DNA of 64,000 bases from Spirochaetota bacterium. GTDB taxonomy: Bacteria; Spirochaetota; UBA4802; JAFGDQ01. The number at the start of each line of letters is the position of its first letter. Position 1 is the stretch's first letter. The stretch is taken from NCBI GenBank assembly GCA_034190085.1, contig JAXHTS010000035.1, forward strand, positions 1 through 64,000, written 5' to 3'. Both the position numbers and the translations under genes were made by a program. Under the pieces are notes generated by a model that saw nothing but the letters and a program-made list of their open reading frames with translations, searched no databases and was not told the origin of the DNA. Below are positions 44,293-54,169 of the stretch, piece after piece.

Positions 44293-45264
44293 TTAAGCCA
44301 CTTTATCTTCAAAACCAGAACCGCCAATTGTGGTTTTAAATCCAGCAGCTTCATAAATTTCTAAAGCAAATTTTAATTCCGATGGCTCCATAGCCTCAAC
44401 TTCAGCCATCTTCCAATCGATGCCAAGCCATCCATATTTATCCTGACACCAATTATGGAAGGGTAGGAGGTCAATCCTCTCAATTGGTCCTGGCAATGAC
44501 TTTAAGCAATCTGCTACGTCCCTATGGTAATCCAATGAATCAGTGTATCCCGGAATTCCGAGCACTCGAATCCAAATCTCAGCTCTCCTTTCAGTTAACT
44601 TCTTCAAGTTTTCAAGTATTAACTCATTACCAACACCGGTCAGTTCCTTATGCTTATTGGTGTCTATATGCTTTATATCAAATAAAAATATATCAACTAA
44701 ATCTTCATCTAATAGTGTTTCAAGGTATTCCCATTTGCAATGTCCACTCGTGTCTAAGCAAATATGCAGTCCCTTTTTACGAGCTCCTTTTAGTAAGTCA
44801 ATAACAAAGTCTGCATGAATCATGGGTTCCCCACCACTCAGGGTCATTCCGCCGCCAGAATTATTATAGAAGGGAATATCCTGCTCAACTTCCTCTATAA
44901 TCTCATCAATAGTCATTGGTGTGCCAACAATCTCAAGGGCATCATATACACAGACATCAACACATTTAAAACAGAGATCACATTTATCCCAATCAATTTT
45001 ATAATATGTGGAACCTTCCATTTGAGCTTCTTCAGGTGGTATAGGTGGGTAGATAGCATCTTTGGGGCAAGCATCTAAGCAAGCTCCACATTGAACACAT
45101 AACCTCTTTTTCCAATACAACTCCTTGTCCGTTGACTGTGTTTCAGGATTGTGACACCATAAACATCTTAAGCTGCAACCCTTTAAAAAGACATTGGTTC
45201 TAAAGCCAGGACCATCATTTACTGAAAATCTTTGAATCTGTGTAACCAATAGTTGTTCGCTCAT
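44293..45264 (-). CDS. Glycyl-radical enzyme activase, ferredoxin-insert type (first)
   Basis: A 323-residue relative of the next gene: radical-SAM motif C30-x3-C34-x2-C37 (GCSLRCLWCHNPE), ferredoxin motifs C56-C59-C62-C66 and C95-C98-C101-C105, and GGGMTLSGGEPMIHAD. Its insert between the ferredoxin motifs is longer (PPIPPEEAQMEGSTYYK). Two different activases in tandem are uncommon; each may serve a separate enzyme, or one may be a duplicate. No glycyl-radical enzyme (with its RVAGY-type glycine motif) is encoded in the window. Confidence 0.92.
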   Translation of the reverse strand: MSEQLLVTQIQRFSVNDGPGFRTNVFLKGCSLRCLWCHNPETQSTDKELYWKKRLCVQCGACLDACPKDAIYPPIPPEEAQMEGSTYYKIDWDKCDLCFKCVDVCVYDALEIVGTPMTIDEIIEEVEQDIPFYNNSGGGMTLSGGEPMIHADFVIDLLKGARKKGLHICLDTSGHCKWEYLETLLDEDLVDIFLFDIKHIDTNKHKELTGVGNELILENLKKLTERRAEIWIRVLGIPGYTDSLDYHRDVADCLKSLPGPIERIDLLPFHNWCQDKYGWLGIDWKMAEVEAMEPSELKFALEIYEAAGFKTTIGGSGFEDKVA

Positions 45265-45586
45265 TGACTCTCCCCTTTATTGATTTATTGTAGGATTGAA
45301 TAAAACATCTTTAGACCCCATTTTTTCAAAATTGTTTAGGTTAGCAAATAAAACTCAAAATTAAAATTATTACTTTATAGTTTTTTATCCTATACCAGTT
45401 AATACCTTCAATCTAAAGTGATTATTTACCAATATAATTTAATACGTTATCCAAATATCAATAATTGCTTTATTATCTTTATGTTATGATTGAAGACAGT
45501 TCAATCGGGTATAATGCAAATTGGGGGAAGGGTCAAAACAACTGTTATATATATAAATATATGATAATGTAGTTATTAAATATTAA
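45265..45586. other. Intergenic region upstream of the first activase
   Basis: About 320 AT-rich bases without a gene. It separates the zinc-ribbon gene from the activases, and the operon promoter is probably here; no clear -35/-10 pair was picked out. Confidence 0.4.
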
Positions 45587-45826
45587 CTACTCTTTACCTT
45601 TTTCAGATTTTCGGGATCTCTTAAAAACCTGCCCTCGTAAACTACCTGTTCCCCAAATTTCATCATTCGGTTCCTTCTCATCTTCTTCTAATTCTTCACA
45701 ATATACCGCTGATTTACACTTGGGACAGTGTCTGTAGACATTCGGTCCCATAACCTCAGCATAATTGAGAAAGCGAAACTTATCTCTCGTGCCTTCATAT
45801 CCACAATTTCTACATTTTGGTGACAT
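45587..45826 (-). CDS. Zinc-ribbon-like small protein
   Basis: The 79-residue protein has CRNCGYEG at the start and CPKCKSAVYC in the middle, two knuckles that could hold one zinc or iron, and a charged C-terminal tail (KRSRKSEKGKE). It resembles rubredoxin-like or zinc-ribbon proteins. It lies upstream of the activases on the same strand, 322 bases away, so a shared role is possible but unproven. Confidence 0.6.
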   Translation of the reverse strand: MSPKCRNCGYEGTRDKFRFLNYAEVMGPNVYRHCPKCKSAVYCEELEEDEKEPNDEIWGTGSLRGQVFKRSRKSEKGKE

Positions 45827-46179
45827 AATGAAACTCGCTAGTCAATATAAATTGTATTCATTACAATATTGGACAGATTACTATATTATTTGTTACAATG
45901 TTAATAATTTGTTTTAGTATCGTCAATAATATTTTTATTATTTTACTCCTTCGCATATTAAATTTTATTTATTCAATAGAATAAATAACTATGCCCATAT
46001 TCGTTTACACTGAATTCAAATATCGATGTTACACTATTTTTATATTGACAGAGATATCACATTTGACTAACCTTGAAAACGATCATTATTGAATTATATA
46101 AACGGGGATTACACCACATTATGAGGTTTTTTTTCGAGTATTGTGTGTACATTATCTAACAAAGTGCGTGGATATTATA
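45827..46179. other. AT-rich divergent intergenic region
   Basis: About 350 bases between the zinc-ribbon gene (minus) and a membrane-anchored protein gene (plus). TTGACA occurs at 46047-46052, but its -10 partner is weak. Nothing else seen. Confidence 0.4.
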
Positions 46180-47178
46180 ATGGTTTCAGAAGATAATCAA
46201 AAGAAATACGTTGAAGAGGGTAATCGTCTAATCTTAAAGGGGAGATTTAAATCGAACTCTCTAAATTTTTATGGGTTATTCCTAATTATTTTTGATAAGC
46301 GTGGAGATATGGATTCTTATCACATACTTGTATCAACCTATTCAAGCACCTATGAAATTGAACCACATTCTTCTTGGGAGAAATATGAGGAATCCATTCT
46401 GAAATTGAGATGGAATAATGAGTGTAATCCGAGTATGACATCATATCTACAGGATATTATTAAGGAAATTGCAAATGATGAGAATCAGAAATCAAATCTA
46501 TACGATTACATCAGAAATTATGAATACGATAATATTGACATTACTATAACTGATATTATAAATAGGATTATTCACGATAAGAATTTGATTCTGGAAACTG
46601 CAATCCAGGAGATTTCAGAAGATGAATTTCGAAAGAATAGACAAAGAGAGTTTACCTCATTAGATGCTAATGATCAATCTGAAGGGAATTACCCAATGGA
46701 AGATGGGGCTGTCATACTCCCAATCCAATTGATTCTTGCACCAGTTTCAGGTACACCCATTTATGAGCTTAAGGTTGGGGATAAGATAATGAGTAAGGTT
46801 ATTCCCGATTCCGATAGGGCAAACTATTTTATTGATCTTCTAAACCTAAGGATTGAAAACTTTATCAAACCAATAGCTTGTGAGGTAATTGACATTAAAT
46901 CGGAAGGAGCAAATACACCATTAGAGGTTCTAACAAAGATTGGACCTGGAATTTTTGGAAAATGTACAGAAGAGGAGAGGCAGGTGAAGCTTAGAATGTA
47001 CAATCCCTCTGTAAATGGTCTTATATCAGAAAAAAGTATTGATGATGTTGAATTAAATCCTAAAGGAATGATCACAAAAGATTCAAAACATACAACCCAC
47101 CCTAAGGTCTCATATATCGCTATTGGAATTCTGGTCATTATACTTCTTATTATCATTATATTATTAGTAAGTTTATAA
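46180..47178 (+). CDS. Hypothetical protein with C-terminal membrane anchor
   Basis: About 330 residues from the ATG at 46180; the frame opens at 46141 with a TTG. The long N-terminal part is soluble and acidic, with a segment VILPIQLILAPVSGTPIYELKVGD split near residue 190-215 that looks like a beta-rich domain. A single hydrophobic span (SYIAIGILVIILLIIIILL) is at the very end. It should be a cytoplasmic protein held by a tail anchor. No family recognised. Confidence 0.6.
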   Translation: MVSEDNQKKYVEEGNRLILKGRFKSNSLNFYGLFLIIFDKRGDMDSYHILVSTYSSTYEIEPHSSWEKYEESILKLRWNNECNPSMTSYLQDIIKEIANDENQKSNLYDYIRNYEYDNIDITITDIINRIIHDKNLILETAIQEISEDEFRKNRQREFTSLDANDQSEGNYPMEDGAVILPIQLILAPVSGTPIYELKVGDKIMSKVIPDSDRANYFIDLLNLRIENFIKPIACEVIDIKSEGANTPLEVLTKIGPGIFGKCTEEERQVKLRMYNPSVNGLISEKSIDDVELNPKGMITKDSKHTTHPKVSYIAIGILVIILLIIIILLVSL

Positions 47179-47274
47179 ATATTTCTTATACAGTGTAATA
47201 CCTCTATATTAGTAATTCTCAGATAGGCGCTTCTATTTTTTCTAATCGATAAATTTATGCTATAAACAAGATAA

Positions 47275-48354
47275 ATGAAACCTCTAAATATCGCTCTCAT
47301 CGGATGTGGAAGAATAGGATTTTCCTTAGAATTTGATCCCTTAAGATACAAGCCATGTACACACTGGGGAGGGGCCAACTCTGTTGGATTAAGAATAAAT
47401 TATGCCTGTGATATCAATGTTGAAAGATTAAATAGATTCGCTAGCTGTGCAAATCTATCCAAAGAGAATCTATTTGCTGACTATAAGGAGTTGATTGAAC
47501 GGGTAAATCCAAAGTTTGTCATAATATCAACATGGACAGAGTCGCATGCTGATATTGGAATATTTGCATCAAAGAACGGAGCTAAGACAATAATATGTGA
47601 AAAGCCAATTGCTTCTACCTTATCCCAGGCTCAATTATTTATAAAGTCAACCCAAAGGTATAATGTGGATTTGATAGTAAACCACGAGAGAAGATATGAT
47701 AATAGATATAGGATGGTAAGAAGACTTATAGATAATGGTCGCATTGGCGAGGTTAAAACAATATACGCATCGATTCTGACATCAGGTTATAACGGGGAAT
47801 CGAAGATTGAAGAGGGTGGGGGACCCCTGCTTCATGATGGAACACATATGATAGATATAATAAGATTCCTCTTTGGGGAAATTAATTCTGTTGAGGGTGA
47901 GATAGAGAGGAAGGAGAGAGAGAGCGGTTTTGAGGATCGGGTTTGCGCATGGCTGAAGTGCAGTAGCGGCATAGACATTTTTCTTGAAGCTGGTGGTGAG
48001 AGGGAATACTTCCTATTCGAACTTGAAATATCAGGCACTAAGGGTAAGATTGTAATTGGAAATGGATATGAGCATCTTTATCAAACCAAAAAATCGAGAT
48101 TATACACAGGTTTTCGAGATCTCTCTGAGAAATCCTTCCCTAAAACAGGAGGTCCTAACTATTTTCAGAGAGAATATTTAGAAGCAAAAAAACTACTCAA
48201 TGGAAAGATTGTAGACATTATATCCAGTGGTGAGGATGGGTATAAGGCCTTAGAGGTTATTCATGCTATATATCTCTCTTCTCATCTTAAAAAGAGGATT
48301 GAACTACCAATAAAACCTGCAATGATTAACTTGAAGAGAATTTTTGGACTATGA
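47275..48354 (+). CDS. Gfo/Idh/MocA-family oxidoreductase
   Basis: A 359-residue NAD(P)-dependent oxidoreductase with N-terminal Rossmann motif IALIGCGRIGFS and the EKP motif (ICEKPIASTL), followed by the typical alpha/beta C-terminal domain (GGGPLLHDGTHMIDIIRFLF). Such enzymes act on sugars, inositols or related compounds. No sugar-nucleotide or transport genes are close, so the substrate is open. It converges on ribE. Confidence 0.88.
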   Translation: MKPLNIALIGCGRIGFSLEFDPLRYKPCTHWGGANSVGLRINYACDINVERLNRFASCANLSKENLFADYKELIERVNPKFVIISTWTESHADIGIFASKNGAKTIICEKPIASTLSQAQLFIKSTQRYNVDLIVNHERRYDNRYRMVRRLIDNGRIGEVKTIYASILTSGYNGESKIEEGGGPLLHDGTHMIDIIRFLFGEINSVEGEIERKERESGFEDRVCAWLKCSSGIDIFLEAGGEREYFLFELEISGTKGKIVIGNGYEHLYQTKKSRLYTGFRDLSEKSFPKTGGPNYFQREYLEAKKLLNGKIVDIISSGEDGYKALEVIHAIYLSSHLKKRIELPIKPAMINLKRIFGL

Positions 48355-48408
48355 GAATAATCCAACTCAGCTCCTTTATATGTCCTTAGATTATTATTAA
48401 GCAATCTG

Positions 48409-49056
48409 TTACATGAATCCACCTTCAATAAGCCTTTTTTTCAATCCTTTATCTTTATCTACCTCAATTGTTTTGAAGATCATCTTTTCAACATATTTTG
48501 CTAGGATGTCTACTTCAATATTGACTTCTGTACCAGTAACAGATTCATTTAATGTGGTCTTTTGAATTGTTTCAGGTATCACATATAGATTGAAACTGCT
48601 ATCAGTAAGGGAAACCACAGTAAGAGAAATTCCATTAACCGCAACAGATCCCTTCTCTACAATGTACTTTAATATATCCTCAGAAACTGTAATTTCGATT
48701 GTCATCCCATTTCCATCCCTCAGCATCTTGTTAATCAATCCCTTGCCGTCTATATGTCCCTGTACAATATGCCCCCCCATGCGTGAACTCGGAGACAATG
48801 CCCTCTCAAGGTTGACCCTCCTATTAACCTGAAAATTACCTAATGTTGTAAGATTGCATGTCACGCTGGAGGTGAATACGGTAAAAGAATCCCCTTCAAT
48901 CTTAGTTACTGTTTGGCAGGCTCCATCAATATTGATTGAATCCCCTATTTGGGTTCCATTAAGGATGCTGTGAGATGATATTGTAAGGTAGATTCCATTA
49001 CCCGCTTTGCGGATATTTTTCACAGTTCCTATTTTCTCAATTAAACCTGTAAACAC
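48409..49056 (-). CDS. ribE: Riboflavin synthase
   Basis: The alpha-type riboflavin synthase dismutates two lumazines to riboflavin. It starts MFTGLIEKIGTVKNI from the GTG at 49056, with AGGTGAG just upstream; a GTG at 49065 in the same frame overlaps the ribD stop. Two similar barrel repeats are visible (SDSINIDGACQTVT-type and EKGSVAVNGISLTVVSL). Length about 215 residues is normal. It follows ribD directly, so they are coupled. Confidence 0.92.
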   Translation of the reverse strand: MFTGLIEKIGTVKNIRKAGNGIYLTISSHSILNGTQIGDSINIDGACQTVTKIEGDSFTVFTSSVTCNLTTLGNFQVNRRVNLERALSPSSRMGGHIVQGHIDGKGLINKMLRDGNGMTIEITVSEDILKYIVEKGSVAVNGISLTVVSLTDSSFNLYVIPETIQKTTLNESVTGTEVNIEVDILAKYVEKMIFKTIEVDKDKGLKKRLIEGGFM

Positions 49057-49061
49057 TAATC

Positions 49062-50303
49062 TCACCTCATATTATAATGAAAGGGTTCTTTGTATGCATT
49101 GTAGAGGATATCCTCCTTTATCATAGCCGCGGAGATATCATAGAGTTTTAATGAATCCTGAATTGAACTCACACCTTCTCCCTCAATAGGGGATATCCCT
49201 TTGCCTATCACCTTTGGAGATGTGAAATATAATAATTGGTCAATTTCACCTGCATCATAGAAGGATCCCGCTAACCTTCCACCTCCCTCTAACATAACCA
49301 TCACCTTTCCGAGTTGTGATAGTGTATCAACAATATTGATAATCTGTTCTTTTCCAGTATTGCCAGCAATAAATAAGATTTTATTATCTCTGATTAGTTT
49401 TTTTATAATATTATAATCATCACGCTCTATAAGGCTATCCTTCACTCTTTCATTTACAAAAAAGAAAAAATTATCATCAAAAAAGATATTCTTGGTGAAA
49501 TCTATCTGCTCCGGTAATCCTACTATCATTCTACTTGAGGTTCTATCCTCTACTCTATTGCCTACTTCAAAGAGCATTTTCAAGAAGAGGCTGTCCCTCC
49601 CTATTATTTTAATATTCGAATTTTCAAAGTATTTTATCACTTCATCTGAGAATGAACCCAATCGAACATTTAGTGTAGGATTATCCATCTGCAGGGTATT
49701 TTTCCCAATTATGATAGCATCAACAATTGCCCTCAATCTGTGAACAATATATCTCGAATATTCGGATGTTATCCACTTTGAGTCTCCCTCTCTTGTTGCG
49801 ATCTTCCCATCAATGGTAATTGCAGATTTATGAATAATGTATCCCTTGTTATGTAAAATATATTTCTTAAAATGCCTTATTAGATCCGATGCATAATCTG
49901 CCATTTCTGAGAGCAATACGACCTCCACACCAGCCTTACGCAGCCTTGCTAAGCCATTCCCCGCAACTAAGGGATTAGGATCGAGGAGAGGTATGAAGAC
50001 CCTAGTAATCTTCGAGTGAATTATAGCATCTGTGCATGGTGGGGTCCTCCCATGATGAGAGCAGGGTTCAAGGGAGACATAGAGTTCAGAACCATCTATA
50101 TCTATACCAGCATTCCTTATTGCTACAACTTCAGCATGCTCCTGTCCACAGGGGGATGTGCTGCCAGTTGAAATAATCTTGTTATTCTTTACTATAACAG
50201 CTCCTACAGATGGATTGGGAGATGTCTTACCCAATGCTGAGAAAGCCAATTGGAGAGCCTTCTCCATATAACCTCTATCTCTATCTGATGTTATATATCC
50301 CAT
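49062..50303 (-). CDS. ribD: Bifunctional riboflavin biosynthesis protein RibD, long form
   Basis: A deaminase plus reductase for two middle steps of riboflavin synthesis. The zinc deaminase motif is H56-A-E58 and C81, C90 (EPCSHHGRTPPC). A reductase domain follows (KSAITIDGKIATREGDSKWI). At 413 residues it is longer than the usual 360-370, with extra sequence at about 215-310 that is rich in charged and phenylalanine residues. It overlaps the upstream gene by 23 bases and ends against ribE. No FMN riboswitch is expected here, inside the operon, and none is seen. Confidence 0.9.
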   Translation of the reverse strand: MGYITSDRDRGYMEKALQLAFSALGKTSPNPSVGAVIVKNNKIISTGSTSPCGQEHAEVVAIRNAGIDIDGSELYVSLEPCSHHGRTPPCTDAIIHSKITRVFIPLLDPNPLVAGNGLARLRKAGVEVVLLSEMADYASDLIRHFKKYILHNKGYIIHKSAITIDGKIATREGDSKWITSEYSRYIVHRLRAIVDAIIIGKNTLQMDNPTLNVRLGSFSDEVIKYFENSNIKIIGRDSLFLKMLFEVGNRVEDRTSSRMIVGLPEQIDFTKNIFFDDNFFFFVNERVKDSLIERDDYNIIKKLIRDNKILFIAGNTGKEQIINIVDTLSQLGKVMVMLEGGGRLAGSFYDAGEIDQLLYFTSPKVIGKGISPIEGEGVSSIQDSLKLYDISAAMIKEDILYNAYKEPFHYNMR

Positions 50304-51207
50304 GGCCTTTATATATATTTTCCCTATCCTGTAAAAGAGACATCTCCTTAAACAATCTTGTTTTCATCCTATTGGTAATTTCTCTATTATATCTCTTTGA
50401 GGACAGAAAACCACCTATAATGCTCCCTGTATAAAAGAATGTCCCAGCCGTGCCAACAATTATACCAATTGCCTTATTATCAGTCTTAAAAGAGAGGTAT
50501 GTCAATGTAGAGAACACCGATACTAATAGTAGGGCGATAATACCCGTAGGTTTCCTCCCTGAGTATACATATCCCATACCTGGTATTAGCCCAAGTATAG
50601 ACGAGTAGATCGGATTTTTTAACTCATGGTGTTTAATGATTGAATACTTTACCAGCTCTTCATATTTTTCAGTACATATACCACTTTCCACATTTTCTGT
50701 TTCATCGAGGAGTCTTCTAGCCGCAATTACCCTGTCTAATAATAGATATGACAGAAATAATCGTTTGTAAATATATATATCGAGAGTTGTTTTACTCTTT
50801 AACTGATAGGAGGAGAGAAGAATGGAGTTTGCCTTTAAATACTCTGATCTTTCAAGATAAACATCAGATTTAAATATTACTTCAATATAATCAATACTCC
50901 TATTTTCAGATGCATATCTTTTATGTAATAGGGTATTAAAGTCATTTCCCTTGAATAATAGAAATAGTTCGGTAGTATAGAAAATACTATTATCAATATG
51001 TCCTGGATAATAGGAGTTCAATCTCAATAGTTCAACATATGCCCTGTAGTATTCTTCCTTGGAGATGAGATATTTAGAAAATTCTAAAATTGCTAGGGAG
51101 CTAAAATGTGAGTCGATTTTTACTTTATTGGTTTTTGGAAATACGAGATATCTCGGAGAAAATATAAAGATGATAATAAAGACAAGATTCAATCTGAGTG
51201 AATTCAT
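50281..51207 (-). CDS. Hypothetical membrane protein with C-terminal spans
   Basis: From the ATG at 51207, just after secF, it has 308 residues; the frame itself opens at 51324 inside secF. A signal-like segment (LRLNLVFIIIFIFS) is followed by about 180 residues of helical repeats, which look TPR-like (YYRAYVELLRLNSYYPG), and then a membrane region starting SILGLIPGMGYVYSGRKPTG with two to three spans. The last motif occurs in small membrane proteins of unknown role in several phyla. Position between secF and ribD suggests cotranscription only. Confidence 0.65.
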   Translation of the reverse strand: MNSLRLNLVFIIIFIFSPRYLVFPKTNKVKIDSHFSSLAILEFSKYLISKEEYYRAYVELLRLNSYYPGHIDNSIFYTTELFLLFKGNDFNTLLHKRYASENRSIDYIEVIFKSDVYLERSEYLKANSILLSSYQLKSKTTLDIYIYKRLFLSYLLLDRVIAARRLLDETENVESGICTEKYEELVKYSIIKHHELKNPIYSSILGLIPGMGYVYSGRKPTGIIALLLVSVFSTLTYLSFKTDNKAIGIIVGTAGTFFYTGSIIGGFLSSKRYNREITNRMKTRLFKEMSLLQDRENIYKGHGIYNIR

Positions 51208-51217
51208 TTTGAATACT

Positions 51218-52099
51218 CTATTTTGTGGAGAATCTCTCCCAAGCGAGAAGTATTGGTGAAGCAATATAGATTGAAGAAAAAGTACCGATGATAACGCCAA
51301 AGAGCAAAACAAGCGCAAAGTCATTGATTACATCTCCGCCAAGAATATAGAGAGCTAAAACAGCAAACATAGTAGTAAGGGATGTAAGCAGTGTTCTGGA
51401 TATTGACTGTGAGATTGATCTGTTTATAACTTCAAAAAATGTTTGTTTTGATTTTACCTCAACATTTTCTCGTATTCTATCAAAGATGACAATAGTATCA
51501 TTAACAGAATAACCAAATATAAATAGGAAGGCAGCAACAATTGGAATACTGATCTCTACCCCGGTCATACCACAGAAGGCAATTGATAGCATGATATCAT
51601 GCAGAAGTGCAGCAATTGCACCAACTGAATATTTAAATTCAAAACGAAAGGAGAGATAGAGTGTAATTAAGACGAGTGCTACAACAAAGAGTTTTAATGC
51701 AGACTGTCTTAGAAAATCACCGATTGCGGGTCCTACCGTCTCAGTACTCAGAAATTCCACATTAAAGACTTTAGTTAAAGCTTCTTTTATGGTATTTGAC
51801 CTATCCTCTGAGGCCTCCTCATTGTTTAGCAATTTTGTCGCAATAATATATTCATTCTGCTCCTCTTTGCCAATCTGTTGCACCAGAGCAGTTACATTCT
51901 GATTGCCCAATTCTGTTCGAATTTTTGTAATATCTACACTTTTCTCAAACTTGGCTATTATCTTGACTCCTCCCACAAAATCAATCCCCCAGTTCATTCC
52001 GCCTCTAATGAAACCAAGTACTAAGAAGAGTATAAAAATCGTTATGGATAGTACAATAGCAATGTATCTGTATTTAAGAAACTCAATATTTTTTTCCAA
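51218..52099 (-). CDS. secF: Protein translocase subunit SecF
   Basis: An RND-type membrane protein that, with SecD, helps proteins leave the Sec channel. Six spans; the motif GGMNWGIDFVGGVKI near the N-terminus and the GYSVNDTIVIFDRIREN segment are typical. 293 residues is normal. It lies 105 bases after secD. Confidence 0.95.
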   Translation of the reverse strand: MEKNIEFLKYRYIAIVLSITIFILFLVLGFIRGGMNWGIDFVGGVKIIAKFEKSVDITKIRTELGNQNVTALVQQIGKEEQNEYIIATKLLNNEEASEDRSNTIKEALTKVFNVEFLSTETVGPAIGDFLRQSALKLFVVALVLITLYLSFRFEFKYSVGAIAALLHDIMLSIAFCGMTGVEISIPIVAAFLFIFGYSVNDTIVIFDRIRENVEVKSKQTFFEVINRSISQSISRTLLTSLTTMFAVLALYILGGDVINDFALVLLFGVIIGTFSSIYIASPILLAWERFSTK

Positions 52100-52204
52100 T
52101 CTAAACTCCTTATATCTAATGCGTTTATAGCTTCCACTTTATATTCCCCAATTCAGTTATTCGTGGAAGAAGCTAATAGGTGAAAGGCAAGATTAAAAGT
52201 AAAC

Positions 52205-53863
52205 CTATATTCTTAATTTTTTCACCCTTTTATTTAATGAGATGATCTCATAGATGAACCTTGTTATATATAAGGCCACAAACATGCTGCAGATTATTCC
52301 GATAAAAAGTGTAACGGCAAAACCCTTAATAGGGCCTGTCCCAAACTGAGAGAGTATAAAGGCTGCGATTAGCGTTGTAAGGTTAGCGTCAAAGATTGTC
52401 CAAAATGCTCTATCAAAACCATTTACAACAGACATTCTGATTGATTTGCCATTTCGAAGCTCTTCCTTAATCCTTTCGTATATAATAACATTTGCATCAA
52501 CCGCCATACCTACTGTGAGTATAAAACCTGCAATACCAGGCAGTGTAAGGGTAAAACCGAGCCAGGAAAGGAGCGCAAGCATGAATATCATATTGAGCAT
52601 AAGACCGAGATCAGCTATTATTCCAGCAACTTTATAATAGAAAATCATAAAGATCATTACTCCAATAAAACCAATCATAATTGCATTTATTCCGAATTCA
52701 ATCGAATCTTGGCCAAGTGAAGGACCAACTGTTCTCTCTTCGATTATTTCCAGATCAACGGGTAGGGCTCCTTCCTTGATTATCCGTGCTAGAGTGTTCA
52801 CCTCGTCAGGTGTGAAATCACCTTGAATAACAGCCTGCCCTGTTGTGATCTGAACGTTGATCTGTGGTGCGCTTCTCACTTTATCATCAATTATAATGGA
52901 AAGCTTTTTCCCATGGTTTTTCTCTGACGTTACCTGTGCAAATTTGCTTGCGCCATCAGGTGTGGTTGTAAAATGAACCGCTAGCCTTCCATATTCATCC
53001 TGTCCAACCCATGACTTGCTTATATCATTGCCAGCGAGAGATACATTTTTTTCAAGAGCAGTTATGTGCGCAGGGTATATTTTTTTTATCTCCTTATTCA
53101 TTTTATAAAAAAATAATAATTCAAGGTTTCGCGGGAGTTTTATTCCTCTGGAGATTTTTGTTAATAATAGAGTCTGTTCATCAGAAGATTGAGGGAGTTC
53201 TTCATCCTTGTAATTTAACTTCAGCCAATTATTTGCCTTCTTAGAATATTCACCGTCAACGAGCCTATATTCAACCCTGCCGGTTGTGCCAATTACCTTT
53301 TTTACGATCTTGGGATTCTTTACACCCGGCAATTGTATCTCGATTGCTTCGTTTCCCCTTGGACGTATCGATGGTTCAGATACGCCGAATTTGTCGATTC
53401 TGTTTCTCAACAACTCAAGGGCTTGCTGAGTAATCTCATTCTTATCGCTCTTGGTTAATTCCTTATTCATCTTTTTTTCAATTTTACCGAAATTAGCCCT
53501 AAGAACCAGATGCATTCCACCCTGAAGGTCGAGACCTAAATTGATTTTCTTTGCAAGAACAGCCTTCTCCGCCCAATGAGGAACAATCTCTGTCTCCTTA
53601 ACCCCAGGGAATATTTTAACCTCATTCATTATTGCATCATTTAAATTGATTCCCTCAACGATTATTTTATTATCTTCTTTGCTTACATAATAATCCCCAC
53701 TAGAGAATCTCTTTTTTATTGCATCAATATCATTAAGAGATGCATCTAGGTTTAACACTATCTCCATCTTCTTATTCCCTATTGTTGGGAAGATGAGGAT
53801 AATTGAGAAGACAATAATAAATAATATAAATATTAGTTTATATATCATTCCTCTTGACATCAT
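52205..53863 (-). CDS. secD: Protein translocase subunit SecD
   Basis: The partner of SecF: one N-terminal span, a large periplasmic P1 domain beginning LGLDLQGGMHLVLRA, and five spans from about residue 390 with VGMAVDANVIIYERIKEEL. 552 residues is within the family range. A charged membrane protein gene and yajC lie upstream on the same strand, a yajC-X-secD-secF order. Confidence 0.96.
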   Translation of the reverse strand: MMSRGMIYKLIFILFIIVFSIILIFPTIGNKKMEIVLNLDASLNDIDAIKKRFSSGDYYVSKEDNKIIVEGINLNDAIMNEVKIFPGVKETEIVPHWAEKAVLAKKINLGLDLQGGMHLVLRANFGKIEKKMNKELTKSDKNEITQQALELLRNRIDKFGVSEPSIRPRGNEAIEIQLPGVKNPKIVKKVIGTTGRVEYRLVDGEYSKKANNWLKLNYKDEELPQSSDEQTLLLTKISRGIKLPRNLELLFFYKMNKEIKKIYPAHITALEKNVSLAGNDISKSWVGQDEYGRLAVHFTTTPDGASKFAQVTSEKNHGKKLSIIIDDKVRSAPQINVQITTGQAVIQGDFTPDEVNTLARIIKEGALPVDLEIIEERTVGPSLGQDSIEFGINAIMIGFIGVMIFMIFYYKVAGIIADLGLMLNMIFMLALLSWLGFTLTLPGIAGFILTVGMAVDANVIIYERIKEELRNGKSIRMSVVNGFDRAFWTIFDANLTTLIAAFILSQFGTGPIKGFAVTLFIGIICSMFVALYITRFIYEIISLNKRVKKLRI

Positions 53864-54169
53864 ACCTCTTTAGTAATATTAAATTTACATTCATTTAATT
53901 CGGATTATAGCATAATCCGATACATTTATTGAATTATCAGTGTAATTGTCGTCAATACACTGATAGTCGATTTTGTACCCTGCCCTGAGTATCTATGGTG
54001 AAAAATCGCATCCCAGCTCTATTGCCTTTAACTCTTATAAGCCTTTTATCAGCAATGAAGAGCGATACTCCTTATACCTTTAGATAAGATACACCCTTAA
54101 TAAATTATTCCCTTAATTTTAAATGAAGAGAAAGTAAATAATATTGGTATAAACGCAGGATATACTTTA
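53864..54169. other. Intergenic region between secD and the charged membrane protein gene
   Basis: About 300 bases without a gene or clear hairpin. It may hold a promoter for secDF, but no clear site was found. Confidence 0.4.

Noticed and set aside
43145-45826. A hidden catalytic glycyl-radical subunit in or near the activase operon
   Set aside because: All frames on both strands around the operon were considered; no long frame and no C-terminal glycine motif is present.
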